Shown: one piece after another, positions 11,201 to 24,009 of the stretch | Numbering within the stretch: position 1 is the stretch's first letter | How the letters are laid out: each line of letters begins with the position of its first letter | NCBI GenBank assembly: GCA_963277665.1 | Contig: OY728143.1 | Location: 535,838,394 to 535,902,393 of the forward strand | DNA length: 64,000 bases | Origin: Viscum album | Lineage: Eukaryota > Streptophyta > Magnoliopsida > Santalales > Viscaceae | Direction: 5' to 3' | Notes under the pieces: generated by a model | Database searches by the model: none | What the model was told of the DNA's origin: nothing | What the model saw: only the letters and a program-made list of their open reading frames with translations | Made by a program: the position numbers and the translations under genes

Positions 11201-14200
11201 TTATTCAACCTAGTATAGAAAATAGTGATCATAGTGATTGTGTTATATAGTGTGTGACTTGAGGATGAATCTCACAGTGTGGGGAATCAAGTGGTCCATC
11301 ATAGGCAAGTGTCTCATGGGTTAATAATTTAATTTTATTTTAATTTGAACATATTTTTTTAAATTTTACCATGTTATGTTATAGATTTTATGGTTTTTAG
11401 TATCAGGAAAATTTGTTGGTACATAGTAATCCATAAAATATTCTTTTCAATAAATAAAAAATGTATTTGGAGGGGGATCCAATGAATAACACCACATTTA
11501 TATTCAATGTGAATACATTGAATCTATTTATAGAGATTGGTAGATCATTCCAAGTATGAGTTTCACCTTCAAGAACAAGACTACCACTAAGATACCCATG
11601 TTATTTATTTATTTCCTAATTTTTTTTGGTGTTCACTATCATATGTTTTTTGGAATATATATTTATAATAATTTATGAAGCTTTATAAAATAAGTTTTAT
11701 GAAGGGACAACAATAATTATTTATGATATTTCTGTCTTTTTTTCTTTTTTTTCTTTTTCCCCTTTTCTTTTATTTAATTTCTATGATGTTTATTATCATA
11801 TTATTATTTTTATTTGTGGTTTTTAACACTAATAAATAATTTTAAATTAATAAGATACAATTATTTCATTCTAAATACACTAAAATCATATGATTTAAAT
11901 ATTATCCCCTTCTGTGAATGGATTTATTTTTTAAGTTAATTTTAATTGAATATGAACTCCTGATCAATAAGACTTCCCAATGTAAAACAAAATTACCTAA
12001 TAAGACTATTAATAAATTTATATTATTCTTTTCAATACCCCTTTACTTTAGTGAATGTTGATATATAATAAAAAAATAAAACATAAAATGCTACTATTAT
12101 AAAACACTAGGATACTACAAAGTTTTGAGTTGATAAAGGAAATTTTATCATAGAAACATCCAATTTTATCCATTTTAGCTTTCTTAGATTTTATATTATC
12201 CATTAATTCATAAATAATCATACTATTTTATTATAAAACATAATGAAAATTAAATCCACACTCAACCTTTGAATAAAAAAATTATTGTAGAAAGTTAAAA
12301 CAAAGTATGGGGGAAATAACTCTTGTTTATAAAGAATAAGTAATTATAAAAGTAGATGTTTTGGTGACTCTATATATAAATGGGTTATAAATTTTCATAT
12401 ATCCATGAAGAAATTTTAGTATATTTTCCCTCATAAATAAATAATATTAAAAAAGGAAAATAAATTTATGTATGTTGAAAAAAGATGAAAAGATAAAAGA
12501 GTATTGAGAATAAAGAAAATTAATTTAAGTTCCTATTTAAATAAGATAAAGATAGTAGTATAATTGTGTGATTACTAAAGAGGATGTTTTAAGAAGGTTT
12601 CATGGTTATATTAAATTGTGTTTAGATGTAATAAACCTAAAAAGATCAAAATCCTTTTCAAACATTTTTTGAAATATTTACCTACTAATAAAAAACTACA
12701 AATCATTCCTTTTTAAAAGTCCATATGAATAACAATATTAAATCTCAAAAATAAAAATAAATGTTAAATCACGTAGAATGATTATGGAATATAGTTTGGT
12801 TTATCATGAAAGCAAATATATTTACAATTAAATTTTTGAGAATCAAACTGAAATAATTTCCTATAAATAAAAGTGTAAAGATTTTATGCTAATAGAAAAA
12901 CAAATTGAATATTTTTTTATAAGAAAAGAAGATAAAAGAAAATATATTTTAAGTGGAGGATGATGAGATATAATTTTATCAACTATAAAATATCACTTAG
13001 AATTATAAAAATTATTTTAAATTTAAATTTAATTTTTCTCAAGAGTCAAGAATTTCAACATGTAGTAATTGATGAAGATAAAAATATAGTTTTCATTTAT
13101 ATTAATCATAATAATATTCCCACTTACTACAATAATTATATAAAATAAATATTTACAACAATTTTGGATATTTTCAAATAAAATAGTTAAATAAAATAAT
13201 TATTTTTAGGGTATTTAATATTAATTTGGATTCCATATTCCCTAAAATGTATTTTTTGAAAATTATATCTAATATTATATTTGGTCATGGATTTTTTATG
13301 ATAGAATATGATATTCATGGGGAAAATGTTCACAAAAAATCTTTTATTACTACAACCAATAAATTATTCACTATATAAAATAATCTATTGATCTTGGTTC
13401 TTACTAAAATTAAGATATCAATATGATAGGCTTTCTAAATTCAAACACTCGTGTAGTATTTTAGGGAGGGTTTTAATGAACCCAATAAATAATTTCATTA
13501 GCATGTGATACTATATATTTAGATTTTCAAGTAATTTATAGGTTATTATGGTTGGATATGGTTTAGTTGGTCACTCTCATTCATGATAAAGAAGTTTTTT
13601 TGTATCTATTTATATGATTTAAAGACTGAGAGATCCAATTCTGATCTGAAGTTGAATATAATTTTGTGGAAAACGTGTTACTATCTAATGAATCCTTTTT
13701 TTATATATTGTTTGTTCCATGTGAGATTTAAATTTTAGACTTGTTTCATTATCTTGGCATTCAAGTTAGGTAAGGTTGTGTAATCACATAAAATGGATCA
13801 ACCATTGACCCAATCCAAACCACCACATTACCATAGGCACGCTTCATGGTCACTAAATACAAGCATATACACTAAAGGATAATTAAGAAATTTTGGGAAG
13901 TTATTTTAACCCATTAATAATTAATTTAAATATAAAAGAAATTAATCAAGAATAAATCATGACCAATGCACACATATAATGTTTCAAAAAAAATAAAAGA
14001 TCCTTATTCCCCAGATAAATGATATATATAGAAAGTGTGTATGTGTGCCAATATATAAATATAACAGAACCAATAAGTATAAGTAAATTTAATCGTCATA
14101 ATCATAAAAAAGAACATAAAAAGTAATAGATGAAACCTAACATAACTAATATATAAAGAAAGTTTCTAAATACATCATCGAGTGGAAGAAAAACAAATCA

Positions 14201-14672
14201 CAATTCATGTGGAAACCTAAAAAAATATAACAAATTCATCTCAAGACACCCCATCTCAAGCTATATATCCAAATTCTGAAATATCTACCATGTATCCCAT
14301 GTCTATATCTTAGGTCCTATCTAGAATAGGTTATTTTCCATTATGTGGGTCATGATTAAGTAGATCGATAATAATCCAATGGTAACACGTGTAGTGTGTT
14401 AGTACATTGTACTCATTACAAAGTCACTTCCCTAACCATCCAATATAAAATAATACCATGTGTATGTTGCAAAAGTATACAGAATAAAACCATTAATGTA
14501 AAAACTAGATTAACCTTTCTCAATAAATTACTATAATAATAAAGACTACTCTATCATGGTTGTTTATTTCCAAGTAGTATAGAATCCACTATGAAAACCA
14601 GCTACACCTAAACCGAGGCATGGTTAAAACCAATGTCCGTACAATAAACTATTTTTTACTGGGAGTAAACAT
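5291..14672. other. unclassified AT-rich DNA
   Basis: About 9.4 kb with stops in all frames and no LTR pair, PBS, tRNA-like box or recognisable protein motif. The part around 10250-11300 is less AT-rich and has a 69-codon frame at 10493, but its translation shows no family signature. A pyrimidine-rich tract lies near 11735-11775. The region is probably ancient, fully decayed transposon sequence; that is inference from context only. Confidence 0.5.
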
Positions 14673-14677
14673 GTTCA

Positions 14678-16511
14678 TGTTGGATTGTTTTCCCTAGAAC
14701 AAAATTATATGTACATTATGGTAAATGTATTATTTGTTTTTAATATTAATAAAATATTTATCACTTCACGATTTCTCTTTTTCATAACACAGTGTGTGAT
14801 AATGTCCTAAGAGTAGTTGTTACACTGAAAGGTCATAGCAGTTCATCACTATGATGAAAACCCAAAATTACCATGATTATATTCTTAAATATATATGTTC
14901 AATAGCTAGATGAAATCATTTAAGGGATAAAAATGATACAGACTATCAGGGGTAGAGACTCATATTACTTTGAGGCACCTTCTCATGGTGTATGCCCTAA
15001 GTAATATATGGTGTAGGATATTATCAGAATAAGACCCTCCAATATGAAATCCACATTGATATGTGTCATTGGATGTTCCTAACTATGGGTATGTATATTG
15101 ATCCTTAGACTTTATGATTATTCATAATGGGTAGTTTAAGTCATGTACATTGATGTATTAAATAAAACCTCGATGACATGTGTTTGTGAAAATATAGGAT
15201 ATATTGGGTTCATCACAATTAATATTTTATTGATGAATAATGACAAAAAGGATTTTTACCTTATATTATTTAATATAAGTTGATATCTCAGGCCCTTTCA
15301 TTGAGATTATATAGCCTAAATAAATCCATTTCTGTGTTGTTCTATAGGCATGTTTGATTTCTTGAAATTCAATGAAAGAGACAATGTGCACATAGGATTA
15401 TGGGACTAGCATGCAACCTATGTCTTTAGGGATATTCTGATAAAGGGATCATATTACACAAAAAAATAATCTATATGAAGTATGATGTCATTTTATGATT
15501 AACTTTTCTCTCTATGGATGTATTAGCATGTTGATATATGCTAACTTTGGACTTTAGTATGCTTTGCCTAATGCTAATGTGAATGTGGCATAAGGGTCAC
15601 ACATAATGTGTATCCATAATCTTAGTAAAATAATAATATCAATTAATAGGTTGAATAAATATTATTCTCACACATGATTCAACTATTATTCACATTTGAT
15701 TGATCTCATATATTTTTTCACCATTTATTTGAGTGACTAGTTTTTGAGGAGAATGTTTAATAAAAAATTAGTTTCTATATAGTGAATAAAATATTTATTA
15801 ATTTACTGGAAAATAATGAACTCATATTTATTTATTAAATAAATAGTCATTACTCAAGGCCTAATAAATATTATGGAGAAATGGAGGACTATTTTTAATG
15901 GTCCGTTGAGAAATAATATATATTGACAATTATTTTAATAAATTATATTTTATTTAATTCATGAGTTTAGAACATGTCAAGTAATACTATTATTACTATT
16001 ATTATAAACATGGATTTCATATGGATTGTTGAAATAATAAAGGTTGCATGATAAATTATTATTTTATAACCATAGTGGTATATAAACCCAATTATATAAT
16101 TTTCTTGAGATATATAATTCACTTTTTTTAGCACAATGAGATCCAGAGAGATTCCTCTAAAAGCCCTAGAGAGCTCCCTCTCTAAGAATTCTCTCAATAA
16201 CAGAGATTGGTTCTCCTTTTCCACCACTTTTAATACAAGATAGATCAAGGAGAACCCTCCATTGAATTGATTCTCAGGGTGATCAAAGGTGAATGATATA
16301 AGGTAATTCATTAATTTCATAAGTTAATTATAAATAATATGTTATGATCATATACTTTTGTTACATAATTTTACAATTGGAAATATTATTTGATTAAATT
16401 ACATTGATCATGGAATTTTTCATTGTTTAAATCTCCAATTAATCACCAATCATGAAAAAAAATGAGTGTGGCATGCCCCGTCTTCCACTTTCTCTGCACC
16501 TGAAACCATCA
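14678..16511 (+). repeat. copia 5' LTR
   Basis: It begins TGTTGGATTG with the CCCTAGAAC motif seen in many plant copia LTRs and ends ACCATCA two bases before the PBS. Long parts match 31796-33797, for example the CCTAAGAGTAGTTGTT motif near 14806 and 31922 and the ATGCCCC motif near both 3' ends. Divergence from the 3' LTR is large by eye, including many indels, which implies an old insertion. Confidence 0.85.
16079..16086 (+). promoter_or_regulatory. TATA box of copia 5' LTR
   Basis: TATATAAA is preserved at the equivalent place in the 3' LTR (33192-33199). It is followed 60-100 bases downstream by a CTCTAGAGAGCTCCCTCTC-like block typical of plant copia leader starts. Confidence 0.55.
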
Positions 16512-16513
16512 AG

Positions 16514-16524
16514 TGGTATTAGAG
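16514..16524 (+). promoter_or_regulatory. copia primer binding site
   Basis: TGGTATTAGAG differs by one base from TGGTATCAGAG, the complement of the initiator tRNA-Met 3' end used as primer by most plant LTR retrotransposons. It sits two bases after the LTR. Confidence 0.75.
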
Positions 16525-19054
16525 AAGTTGCATAATTATTTATAATCATTTAGATATCATTTATTTATTTACACGTTTATTATTCATTTTCAATTCTAGT
16601 TTAATTTTTCTTCAATATTAATTCCAAGATATGATTTATTCCTCTTTTTTCTCATAAATATAATAAAATAGATTTATTTTACTAATAAAAAAATTTAAAG
16701 TTCTCATTAAGAGGTGCCAAGGATTCTAACTAGACAACTCAATAGTACAAACTCTGTAACCTAAAAAAATATGTCATGTAAACATGATTAATTTATCCTT
16801 AATTAATTTAGAATTAACAAATGTTTTGTGACTTTATTATACATGGTGAGTTTAATTACACACTTTGTGTTGACCAAGCTAACCTAGTGCATGGTCATCT
16901 AGAGTACACATCGTGTAACAGTCGTACATGAAGAGTAGTCATTTAGTTATGGATGGGTCATTTATCTTCTTTCATGACCAACCTGGTTAGAGACTATGTA
17001 AATTGAAGGTCACACATCATATATCCCATGTAAATGCTATGTACTCTAATATTATTAGTGGAACAGTTACATGTCGAGTCCCTAGGTGTGTGTCATTGAT
17101 AAACAGTGAGAATAATACATGACATGTAGCTGCAATGTACACACCATGTACTTTTACCAAACTATGCTGAAATAAAAAATTAATTTATTATTCTATTCAA
17201 AACTTATAAAAAAATTTAAGAGGTCATAAAGTTGGTATTACATGGAATGTCATGGGCTTTATATATAAAAATGTCAAATTAATTTCTAAATAATGTTCAG
17301 ATCTATATATCACGTATAATCTATATTAAATCTATTACACTATGCATATTAAAGCGTAACATGCTACGTAAACATCATGTGTTCTATTTGATCATTATTT
17401 TGATAGTACATGCCCTGAAATTATGTGAGAAATCATGTATACCACATGTTTCAAGAGTAAATATTATATTTCTATAATACATGTTGGGAAATCAGGAGGG
17501 GTATTGATCGTGTTGCCTCCGAGATACGTTTTTTGTATACATTAAATTTTAAACAAATTTATTTAATTTTTTTAAGATTATAATGGATATTAATCTCATG
17601 AAAAATTATAATAAAATCAAGATAAAGGGATTTATTAATTAAAGAATATCATCCAATACATATTTTTAAATTTAAAAATGACACTTTTTAAGTCTTAGTG
17701 TGGACCCTAACATAATTCCAAGAAAATAATAACCATACAACATCACAACCCACCCACTTCAGAAATCAAAGAGATAGAGAAAACCAGAAAACATACTAAG
17801 TTTCCAAAATTCAAATTCCAAAAAGACAGAAAATCATCATAACCAGCCTCGGGCCACGAACCAACCCGCAACACGCACCCACCAAAGCTTGTACCTTTGC
17901 TGTCAGCCGCCATCACCATCGTTAGTCACACTAGAGGACATGTTGACCTACTCCAACATTATCATCATTCATCATCACACTAGTGTGCCAGAGCCTCCGT
18001 TCACAGGAGCCGATCAATGCCAATCCACAGCCTCCATGAAGAATCGAGAATAACCTATCTTAAATAAGAATGATTAGAATCAAATGCTAATTTTATTAAA
18101 TGCATAATTTATTGCTTTTATGTGTATGATTATAATCCTATACCAGACCTATTATGTTATTGGTTTATTTTAATTTATTATTAAATTAAATTTTTGGAAT
18201 ATGTTTCATCCTTCCTCTAATTATATAGGGGCCTATATTCCCATGGTTTTTTATGTGAACCCCTTAACCAATCATATAATTCCCCTTGATTTTGTGTGAG
18301 TAAAAGAATATGTTTTGGATAGATCCCCCAAGATATTGGAGGCAGTTCAAGTTTGGAGCTGAAGCAAAACCAACATAAGAGATAAACACATGTGTACAGG
18401 TGGTAAGCTCCAACACGAACCATAAATGATTTAAGATATTTTTCCCCTAGGTCGAAAGTTAGTTTAACATCTACTAGATAAACTGACCATTAGTAAAATC
18501 TCTTTATCATACCACTTTACCATTTTAATTTTTTCAAGTTTTATGGTTATTTTTTTATGGATGTTTTTTTTCGAACACAACAATTAATGAATTAACAAGC
18601 ATGCAAGATATAACTAAAATAAAATAACTTACATGTAAACATTATCTAAGATATAGTTAATCACCTATATAAGTACAATTAATATTAAAATTCATTTAAT
18701 AAAGATAACATTTGGATGTTTATGAATAAAAGATAAAATCCCTCAAATGTATATATTAATTTGGTATAGCCTCCTGCTACTTTAGTTAAAATTGAACCAT
18801 AGTTCAAAGTTCTTAACCAGCCAAATTTACGGGTGATATCAATAATCAAGGAATTATAAATTAAAGTTCTGGGTTAAATTAACTTAGTTCACATCAAGGG
18901 TTGATTACAAAAGTATGTCTTGGTGAAATTGAGAGGAAAAGGTTGAGGAAACCCAATTTTAGGATTTCAAGATTGGGGAGTACACTCATCATATCAAGGA
19001 ACTATGAGTTAATAAAGTTTTCATTTGTAATTACAACCTAAAAAAAATTAAATT
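16525..19054 (+). mobile_element. copia internal leader, 5' of nested insertion
   Basis: 2.5 kb with no readable protein motif lie between the PBS and the nested element. Most is AT-rich. A GC-richer patch at about 17830-18050 contains CpGs and may be foreign. It is assigned to the copia element because of its position between the PBS and the ACTTG target site. The gag start is not identifiable. Confidence 0.5.
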
Positions 19055-19059
19055 ACTTG
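19055..19059. repeat. target-site duplication (left), nested gypsy
   Basis: ACTTG is identical to 27666-27670 at the other end of the nested element. It abuts the LTR start, which has mutated from TGT to TTT. Confidence 0.9.
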
Positions 19060-20162
19060 TTTAAAGACTCGAAAATTTCAAGGAAATTTTTTTCTTAATT
19101 TCTTTGGAATTTTACGAGTTAACAGTTTCTGACATCACTGGATTCTGAGGCCCGGTGTACCCGGAATAAATTTCCAAATTTTAGCTCAGGTACGTTTAGT
19201 GAACGAATGAGTGAGTTTTTCTATCTTTAGAACCGGTGCTCGGAATTGAAATCTGAGGGAACCGATGAACTCGCAGTGTCAGTGTTTGCTTAAGGGGAAC
19301 TTCACCTCGAATGCAGTCGGGGCGGAGTGGAAGTTACTTTTCCAAACATTGTGAAATAAAAATAAAATAAATATCTTTTTACTTTTTTTTGAATTTCAAA
19401 CTTATTTGAATTAATGTGGGGGTTCCACAATCCCACAATAATTCATGTAACTCCTCCCTTAATTAATTAAGGGAGGATCCTATTTGATGGGGGGAATCCA
19501 CTGGAGAACTCCCTCTCCTTCCTTCCCTCCATCTCCTTCCTCCATTGTTGCATCACCACTGAGGTTCCATATTCTCCGATGAGACACTGATGAATGAGTA
19601 GGAATCGGTAGCATGGTGCGGGCGCAACGAACTACATTGACTCTCACATCTTCTCCATGTTAGATCTGACGAGCGACGAATGACATGTGGTAGGGGTTGT
19701 TATGTTCATGTTTTAATAATGTTCGTCATCGTTCTTCAATTATTGAGTTTCGTTTGGCCACATGATACCATCTTGAAGAGGAAGGTCTCAGACCACATGA
19801 ACACGGTCTGACCCTTCCCCATTCGTTTGTTGTTTGTGGATGATGGAAGCGGACTGTGAAGAACTGGTCGATGTCGGGCTGACGATGAGCGGATCGTCAG
19901 GGCATAATTGTTGGGTCGCCACAAAGGCGTGGCACCGTCGTGCCACATGGAGTAGAGCCAGACCACGGCCTAACTGGGTCCCGGTGGAGGGGTGTGGCGC
20001 CGTCGCATCATTCCAGTTTGAACAGAGCCACGGCCTATGGTCGCGGCAGACCTGGAAGGGTGGCCGGTTGTGCCAGCCGCCGGTGCCACCAATAGGAGGG
20101 ACCCAAGGGGGTCCCGCGGTTACCCAAGGGTCGGCCTTCATGGCCGACCGTTTCGAAGAACC

Positions 20163-20188
20163 GGGGGGTGTAACCCCCCCCCCCCCCC
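20163..20188 (+). repeat. G-run/C-run inverted repeat, nested 5' LTR
   Basis: Six Gs, TGTAA, then fifteen Cs. It can fold as a G:C hairpin and is a likely slippage site. The equivalent in the 3' LTR has eight Gs and sixteen Cs. Confidence 0.8.
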
Positions 20189-20404
20189 CAATCAGCGGTT
20201 AGGGTGGGCCCCACTGGGCAAAGCAAACCCCCCATGGTCGGCTAGCCACGCGGTTAGCTGCGTGGCCCACGTTGCCCGGGCCAGGCCTCTCCCAACTGTG
20301 CCGGACCCGGACCCGGGTCAGACCGACCTGGTTCAGGCGGACCCAGGGGGTGTTGGGCCGGGTCGGACCAGGCCCAGACCCCCTATTTTTGTCCCTTATT
20401 CAGT

Positions 20405-20990
20405 TAAACGCCCATATATTGAGCTACGAACTTCCTATTGACGCACCATAAGTTGTTTAGGATTCCTTGGATCGAGACGGTGGTTTTGGTATATTGCACT
20501 TAAGGTTTAGGAAAAGTTTGTGTATGGCCGGGTTGGTTCAATCTTGAAACCAACTGGGCCCTCGGAGGATAAACACTTATAACCTGATGACCGAATGTCC
20601 GATTGAAATGTTGTCGACTACGTTGGATTCCTCTTGATGAGACAGTTCTTTTGGAATACTCCACCTGAGTTTTGGATGCTACTAGAGTATGGTCGGGTTG
20701 GTTTAGCTTAAAAACAAATCGGGGCCCTGGAACAGAAAAACCAATAACTCTCAGACTGGATGTCTAATGGACGAATCGTCAGCAGAATTGGTAATCTCAT
20801 TGATAAATAGTTCCTTTGAGTATACCCCATGTGAATTTGGGTTTTATTTGAGATACGGTTGGGTTGGTTCGTACATGAAACCAACCAGGCCCCCAGGACT
20901 AAAAGGCTAATAACTCATAGACCGGGCGTCCGACTAATGCGTCGTCTATTGCATTGAGATACATATGACGTGACGGATCATTGTGATACT
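20405..20990 (+). repeat. about 168-bp tandem repeat, nested 5' LTR
   Basis: Roughly three and a half diverged units. Clear unit starts (GTATGG-like followed by YSGGTTGGTT) occur near 20522, 20688 and 20859. Each unit holds a short inverted repeat (GGTTGGTT ... AAACCAAC) and a GACCGGNCGTCCGA-like block. The array is duplicated in the 3' LTR. Confidence 0.75.
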
Positions 20991-21145
20991 TCTTCGTGGG
21001 ACTTACTGACACTTGGAGTGTCAACTGGTGGCTCGTGGAGTGGATCCTCCCAGAGACGAGAATACGGAGTACAGTGACCTTGTAGCTGGTTGAGACCTGA
21101 TGACAGCTTGTCTGATTTGATCTGGAGTGACTTGTATAGCCCAGT

Positions 21146-21355
21146 GGGGAGCACTACTTTGTGAGGTGGATGACCCATGGCGGAGGAGCAGTACTTTGTG
21201 AGGTGACATACCTGCGGTACTCAATAGGAGGAGTACCTCTGTTGGCTCTGACGGGGAGCATACTTTGTGAGGTGGCAGACCCATGGCGGAGGAGCACTAC
21301 TTTGTGAGGTGGAAGACCTACGGTACTCGACAGGAGGAGTACCTTAGCAGTCTAA
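21146..21355 (+). repeat. about 107-bp tandem duplication, nested 5' LTR
   Basis: Two units start GGGGAGCA at 21146 and 21253. Each contains two copies of CTTTGTGAGGTG and ends with AGGAGGAGTACC. The short antisense frames here are by-products of this repeat. Confidence 0.75.
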
Positions 21356-22132
21356 GGTTAGTGAGAAATTCCTCGGAGTCACGATAGGATCAATGTACTC
21401 GATATAGGAGGAGCTCTTCAGCAGTTATAGTTTCGATATCATTAATGAAAATCCTTGTTTGAGCTGAGTCAAAGAACTTTGTGTTTACCTCATGATTGAG
21501 ATGAGTTACTTGATAACTTAGGTATATGTATGGGATTATACCTAAGTAAAGGTTATCTGTTGAGATATCTCTTTTTGATTTAACCTTGTTGGATTTAGTG
21601 AGACCTTGAGGGTCTCGGGGTCCCTACTGAGTATCGTTATACTCACCCATGTATGGGCTATGCCCGCACCTCGTTGTGTTGGATGCAGATGATGGACAAC
21701 ACTGATCGTGGTTGATTCTTGTAGAGCTAGAAGGTACCCAGAGGTGGAATTCACGACGAGATGGTACCTAGAGGTGACAGACGGACGTGGAGAGATGAGG
21801 TGGCCATATGTACCTACCCTTCAGGTAGGAACTCTGGAGGACAATCTAGGAGCAGCTTGACACCTTCCTGTTGTTTTGTCTTTTCCTTGAACTTTACTGT
21901 TGGGATTATATTTCTAGAAACTTTACTTTCCATAACATCTTTTGGTATATAGTTTTTACTTAGTGTTTGCTTCCGCTTGTACTCTGGTTGTGTGTGTTTT
22001 TACGTTTTATAAAGGTAATGTCTTCCCAGTAATAGGTATTTACGCCTTTGGTGCTAGTCGCCAGCTTCTGGCCTATGGAAGGTGGGCTTGGGGTAGTTAC
22101 GACACGGGCCCTGGGGGACGATTCGTGACAAA

Positions 22133-22144
22133 TTGGTATCAGAG
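22133..22144 (+). promoter_or_regulatory. nested gypsy primer binding site
   Basis: TTGGTATCAGAG, a perfect match to the usual initiator tRNA-Met PBS, begins two bases after the LTR end. Confidence 0.9.
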
Positions 22145-22330
22145 GATGTTGGTTCTACCGCAGAACTTAGGACTCTGATATTTTCTTTCTGTGAAGAAAT
22201 AGTGTTAAGGGTACTAAGTGTGGTTTTCAGTTCAGGGAGTGCAGTGTTGGTGCGGGCTGCTGAAGTATCCATACACCAGGACCCTGACATCTGATTTCTG
22301 ACTCAGCGCACGAAAACACTAATTGCGTGT

Positions 22331-23104
22331 GTGTTTTCAAAATTTTCTTTTAAATCATCTCAAACCAGGTCAGCTCACCAGATAAAGTCTTTTGACCATG
22401 TCACATCTGTTTCTTTCAGGATTTCTTCACCCAGACAGTCAGCGTGGGTACCAGGTGGAAAGCGCGATGATAGCTCCCCGAGAAGCGAGACCTCAATACA
22501 TGGCCCTCTTCCAGTTGAGACACCAGTGGAGAGTGCACGGCACTTGAGCGCACTAAACGAGTTCCAGCGACAGAGGCCTCTGAAGTTTCAAGGCGAGTCA
22601 TATTTTCAGACGGCTGGGCAATGGCTGGAGTTTGTGGCACGAGATTTTTACATAGCTGGGACACCCGCTGACTTGATGGTGTACCTATCTGTTAGTCTCT
22701 TTTTGGGATAAGCTGAGATGTGGTGGAGCTAGATACTCTAGTTTTGTGACGAGATGACTTTCCCCTGGGGTGACTTTGAGAGTTTTTTCAGGGTGGATTT
22801 TATACCAGCGACTCTACACTCTGATCGTGCTCAGGATCTACTTCCCTTGCCACAGGGTTTTCTGTTAGTATCTGAATCATCTATAGGAAGTAGACAGATG
22901 ATGCAGAGGTCCAAGAGGACCAGACCTACAGGCGGTCGACCGCATGATTTTGGATCAGTAGTGTGGGGCACCCTGGGTGGAGTCAGAGCCAACAATACCA
23001 AGAACGCACAGTGTTTCTCCTACGGCGGGCTTGGTCACATGGCACATGACTGTCCGACTCCCCACATAGTTGATCCGAAGGAATTGGAGGAGCCACCGAG
23101 ATAG
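22331..23104 (+). pseudogene. gag: gag of nested gypsy element
   Basis: The capsid and nucleocapsid polyprotein of a Ty3/gypsy element, which would package element RNA in cytoplasmic virus-like particles. The readable parts are split over at least two frames. From about 22555 it reads FQRQRPLKFQGES, AGQWLEF and AEMWW, the retrotransposon gag pattern (start of the capsid core, a QW pair and a WW pair). From 22754 it reads TFPWGDFESFF, matching the usual TWxxFxxxF. A CCHC zinc knuckle lies at 23012-23053 and reads CFSYGGLGHMAHDC, with the second cysteine replaced by tyrosine. An in-frame stop after SLFLG and a stop just past the knuckle show it is dead. Confidence 0.85.
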
Positions 23105-23711
23105 AATCATTGGCGGAAAGTTGAGAAACAACCGATCTGTGGACAAGGAAATGGAGCTCTAGAAGCAGGTGGATAGAAGCAAGACTACTTCCAGGCATGG
23201 AGGCCTTTGTTCATGGTGATTTTAGTTTCTATGTTATTGTTGTTTTTGGTTGTTGTGTATCTTAGTACTTGAGCTGCAGTAGTAAAAGACACTTATCTTT
23301 GTGACGTTTACTTTCTTGTTCTTTTTGTATGGTTGATACTATGAGGTTCCGGTTAAAACTGTTGAATTGACCCTCACTTGTGAGATTCCTATAGGAGGAG
23401 ACCTAGTAACCACGCACTGATACTGACAGTGTGACTCAACCCTTGGATGAGAGAGTAATGGTTGGATCTCTGGGTAGTAGCGTCGAGCCATTATGACATC
23501 GTCTATGGCATGAAATAGTACCATTCATGTTAGGATTGACTGTATTAGTCAAAGAACATGGTTCATCCAAGGGATGAGACCATATTTCTCTTTTCAACAG
23601 AGGAGAAATATCAACAGCTCTTATAGAACATAGATGAAGAAGGGTGGAGATGAGTTCTTAAAATTGGATAGTATCACCCATTGTTCGTTGAGCGAACGGT
23701 TTACGGTTCTC
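23105..23711 (+). other. scrambled post-gag interval of nested gypsy
   Basis: This should hold protease and reverse transcriptase. Only weak protease-like fragments can be guessed near 23340-23420, and no RT motif (such as YxDD) is visible. At about 600 bases it is too short for the missing domains, so several kilobases of pol are deleted here. Confidence 0.5.
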
Positions 23712-23905
23712 TCGAACTCAACAGTATCAGGTGTATCTTCTCTCAGAAAGACCTGAACTGGAGACAATGGTGATGGATTGAATTCATCCATGACTATGAC
23801 TTTGATATAGTTTATACTCTTTGGGATGGGAACGTCGTAGCAGATGCTCTTAGTAAGAGATCGGGCATTCAGCTGTTAGGAGTGGCGAGACAGCAGCTGG
23901 CCGCG
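23712..23905 (+). pseudogene. pol: RNase H C-terminal scrap of nested gypsy pol
   Basis: Joined across frameshifts, the translation shows QYQVYLLSERPELE-like and SQKDLNWRQ followed by MDWIEFIHDYDFDI-like sequence and NVVADALSKRSG. These are the characteristic end of the plant Ty3/gypsy RNase H domain (DLNxRQ, DYDF and NVVADALSR). The catalytic front half is absent. It connects directly to integrase-tail sequence without the zinc-binding or catalytic core, marking a second deletion. Confidence 0.8.
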
Positions 23906-24009
23906 ATTCAACTATTCTTTGTGGGTAGTGATGGATTCAGTGCGTATAGAACCAGAAATGGTTCACGTTATGATGGAGAAGGTTCAGATCATCCAGGGGT
24001 GGATGAAGG

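Larger units (their letters stand above)
19060..22130 (+). repeat. nested gypsy 5' LTR
   Basis: The start AAAGACTCGAAAATTTCAAG pairs with AAAGACCCAGAAATTTCAAG at the 3' LTR, and the end is TTCGTGACA. The layout is an AT-rich first 450 bases, then a GC-rich segment with many CpGs (about 19600-20390), then roughly 168-bp tandem repeats, then roughly 107-bp tandem repeats, and an ordinary U5-like end with GGCCTATGGAAGG. The frames inside it on both strands are LTR-borne and also recur in altered form in the other LTR. Confidence 0.93.

Noticed and set aside
15967..16320. 117-codon minus-strand frame, with a similar 68-codon frame at 33232-33438
   Set aside because: Both lie at the same place in the two copia LTRs, so their similarity (FDHPENQ, FLEREL) is explained by LTR homology. 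They run antisense to the leader and one is truncated.
19834..20202. 122-codon plus-strand frame in the nested 5' LTR, with a related frame at 25308-25559
   Set aside because: GC-rich LTR sequence suppresses stop codons, the two copies diverge and end differently, the translations are low-complexity, and overlapping frames on both strands are equally open.
21021..21284. Antisense frames beginning MGLPPHKV in both nested LTRs (also 26433-26819)
   Set aside because: The repeated PPHKV words are the translation of the 107-bp tandem repeat. There is no independent sign of coding.
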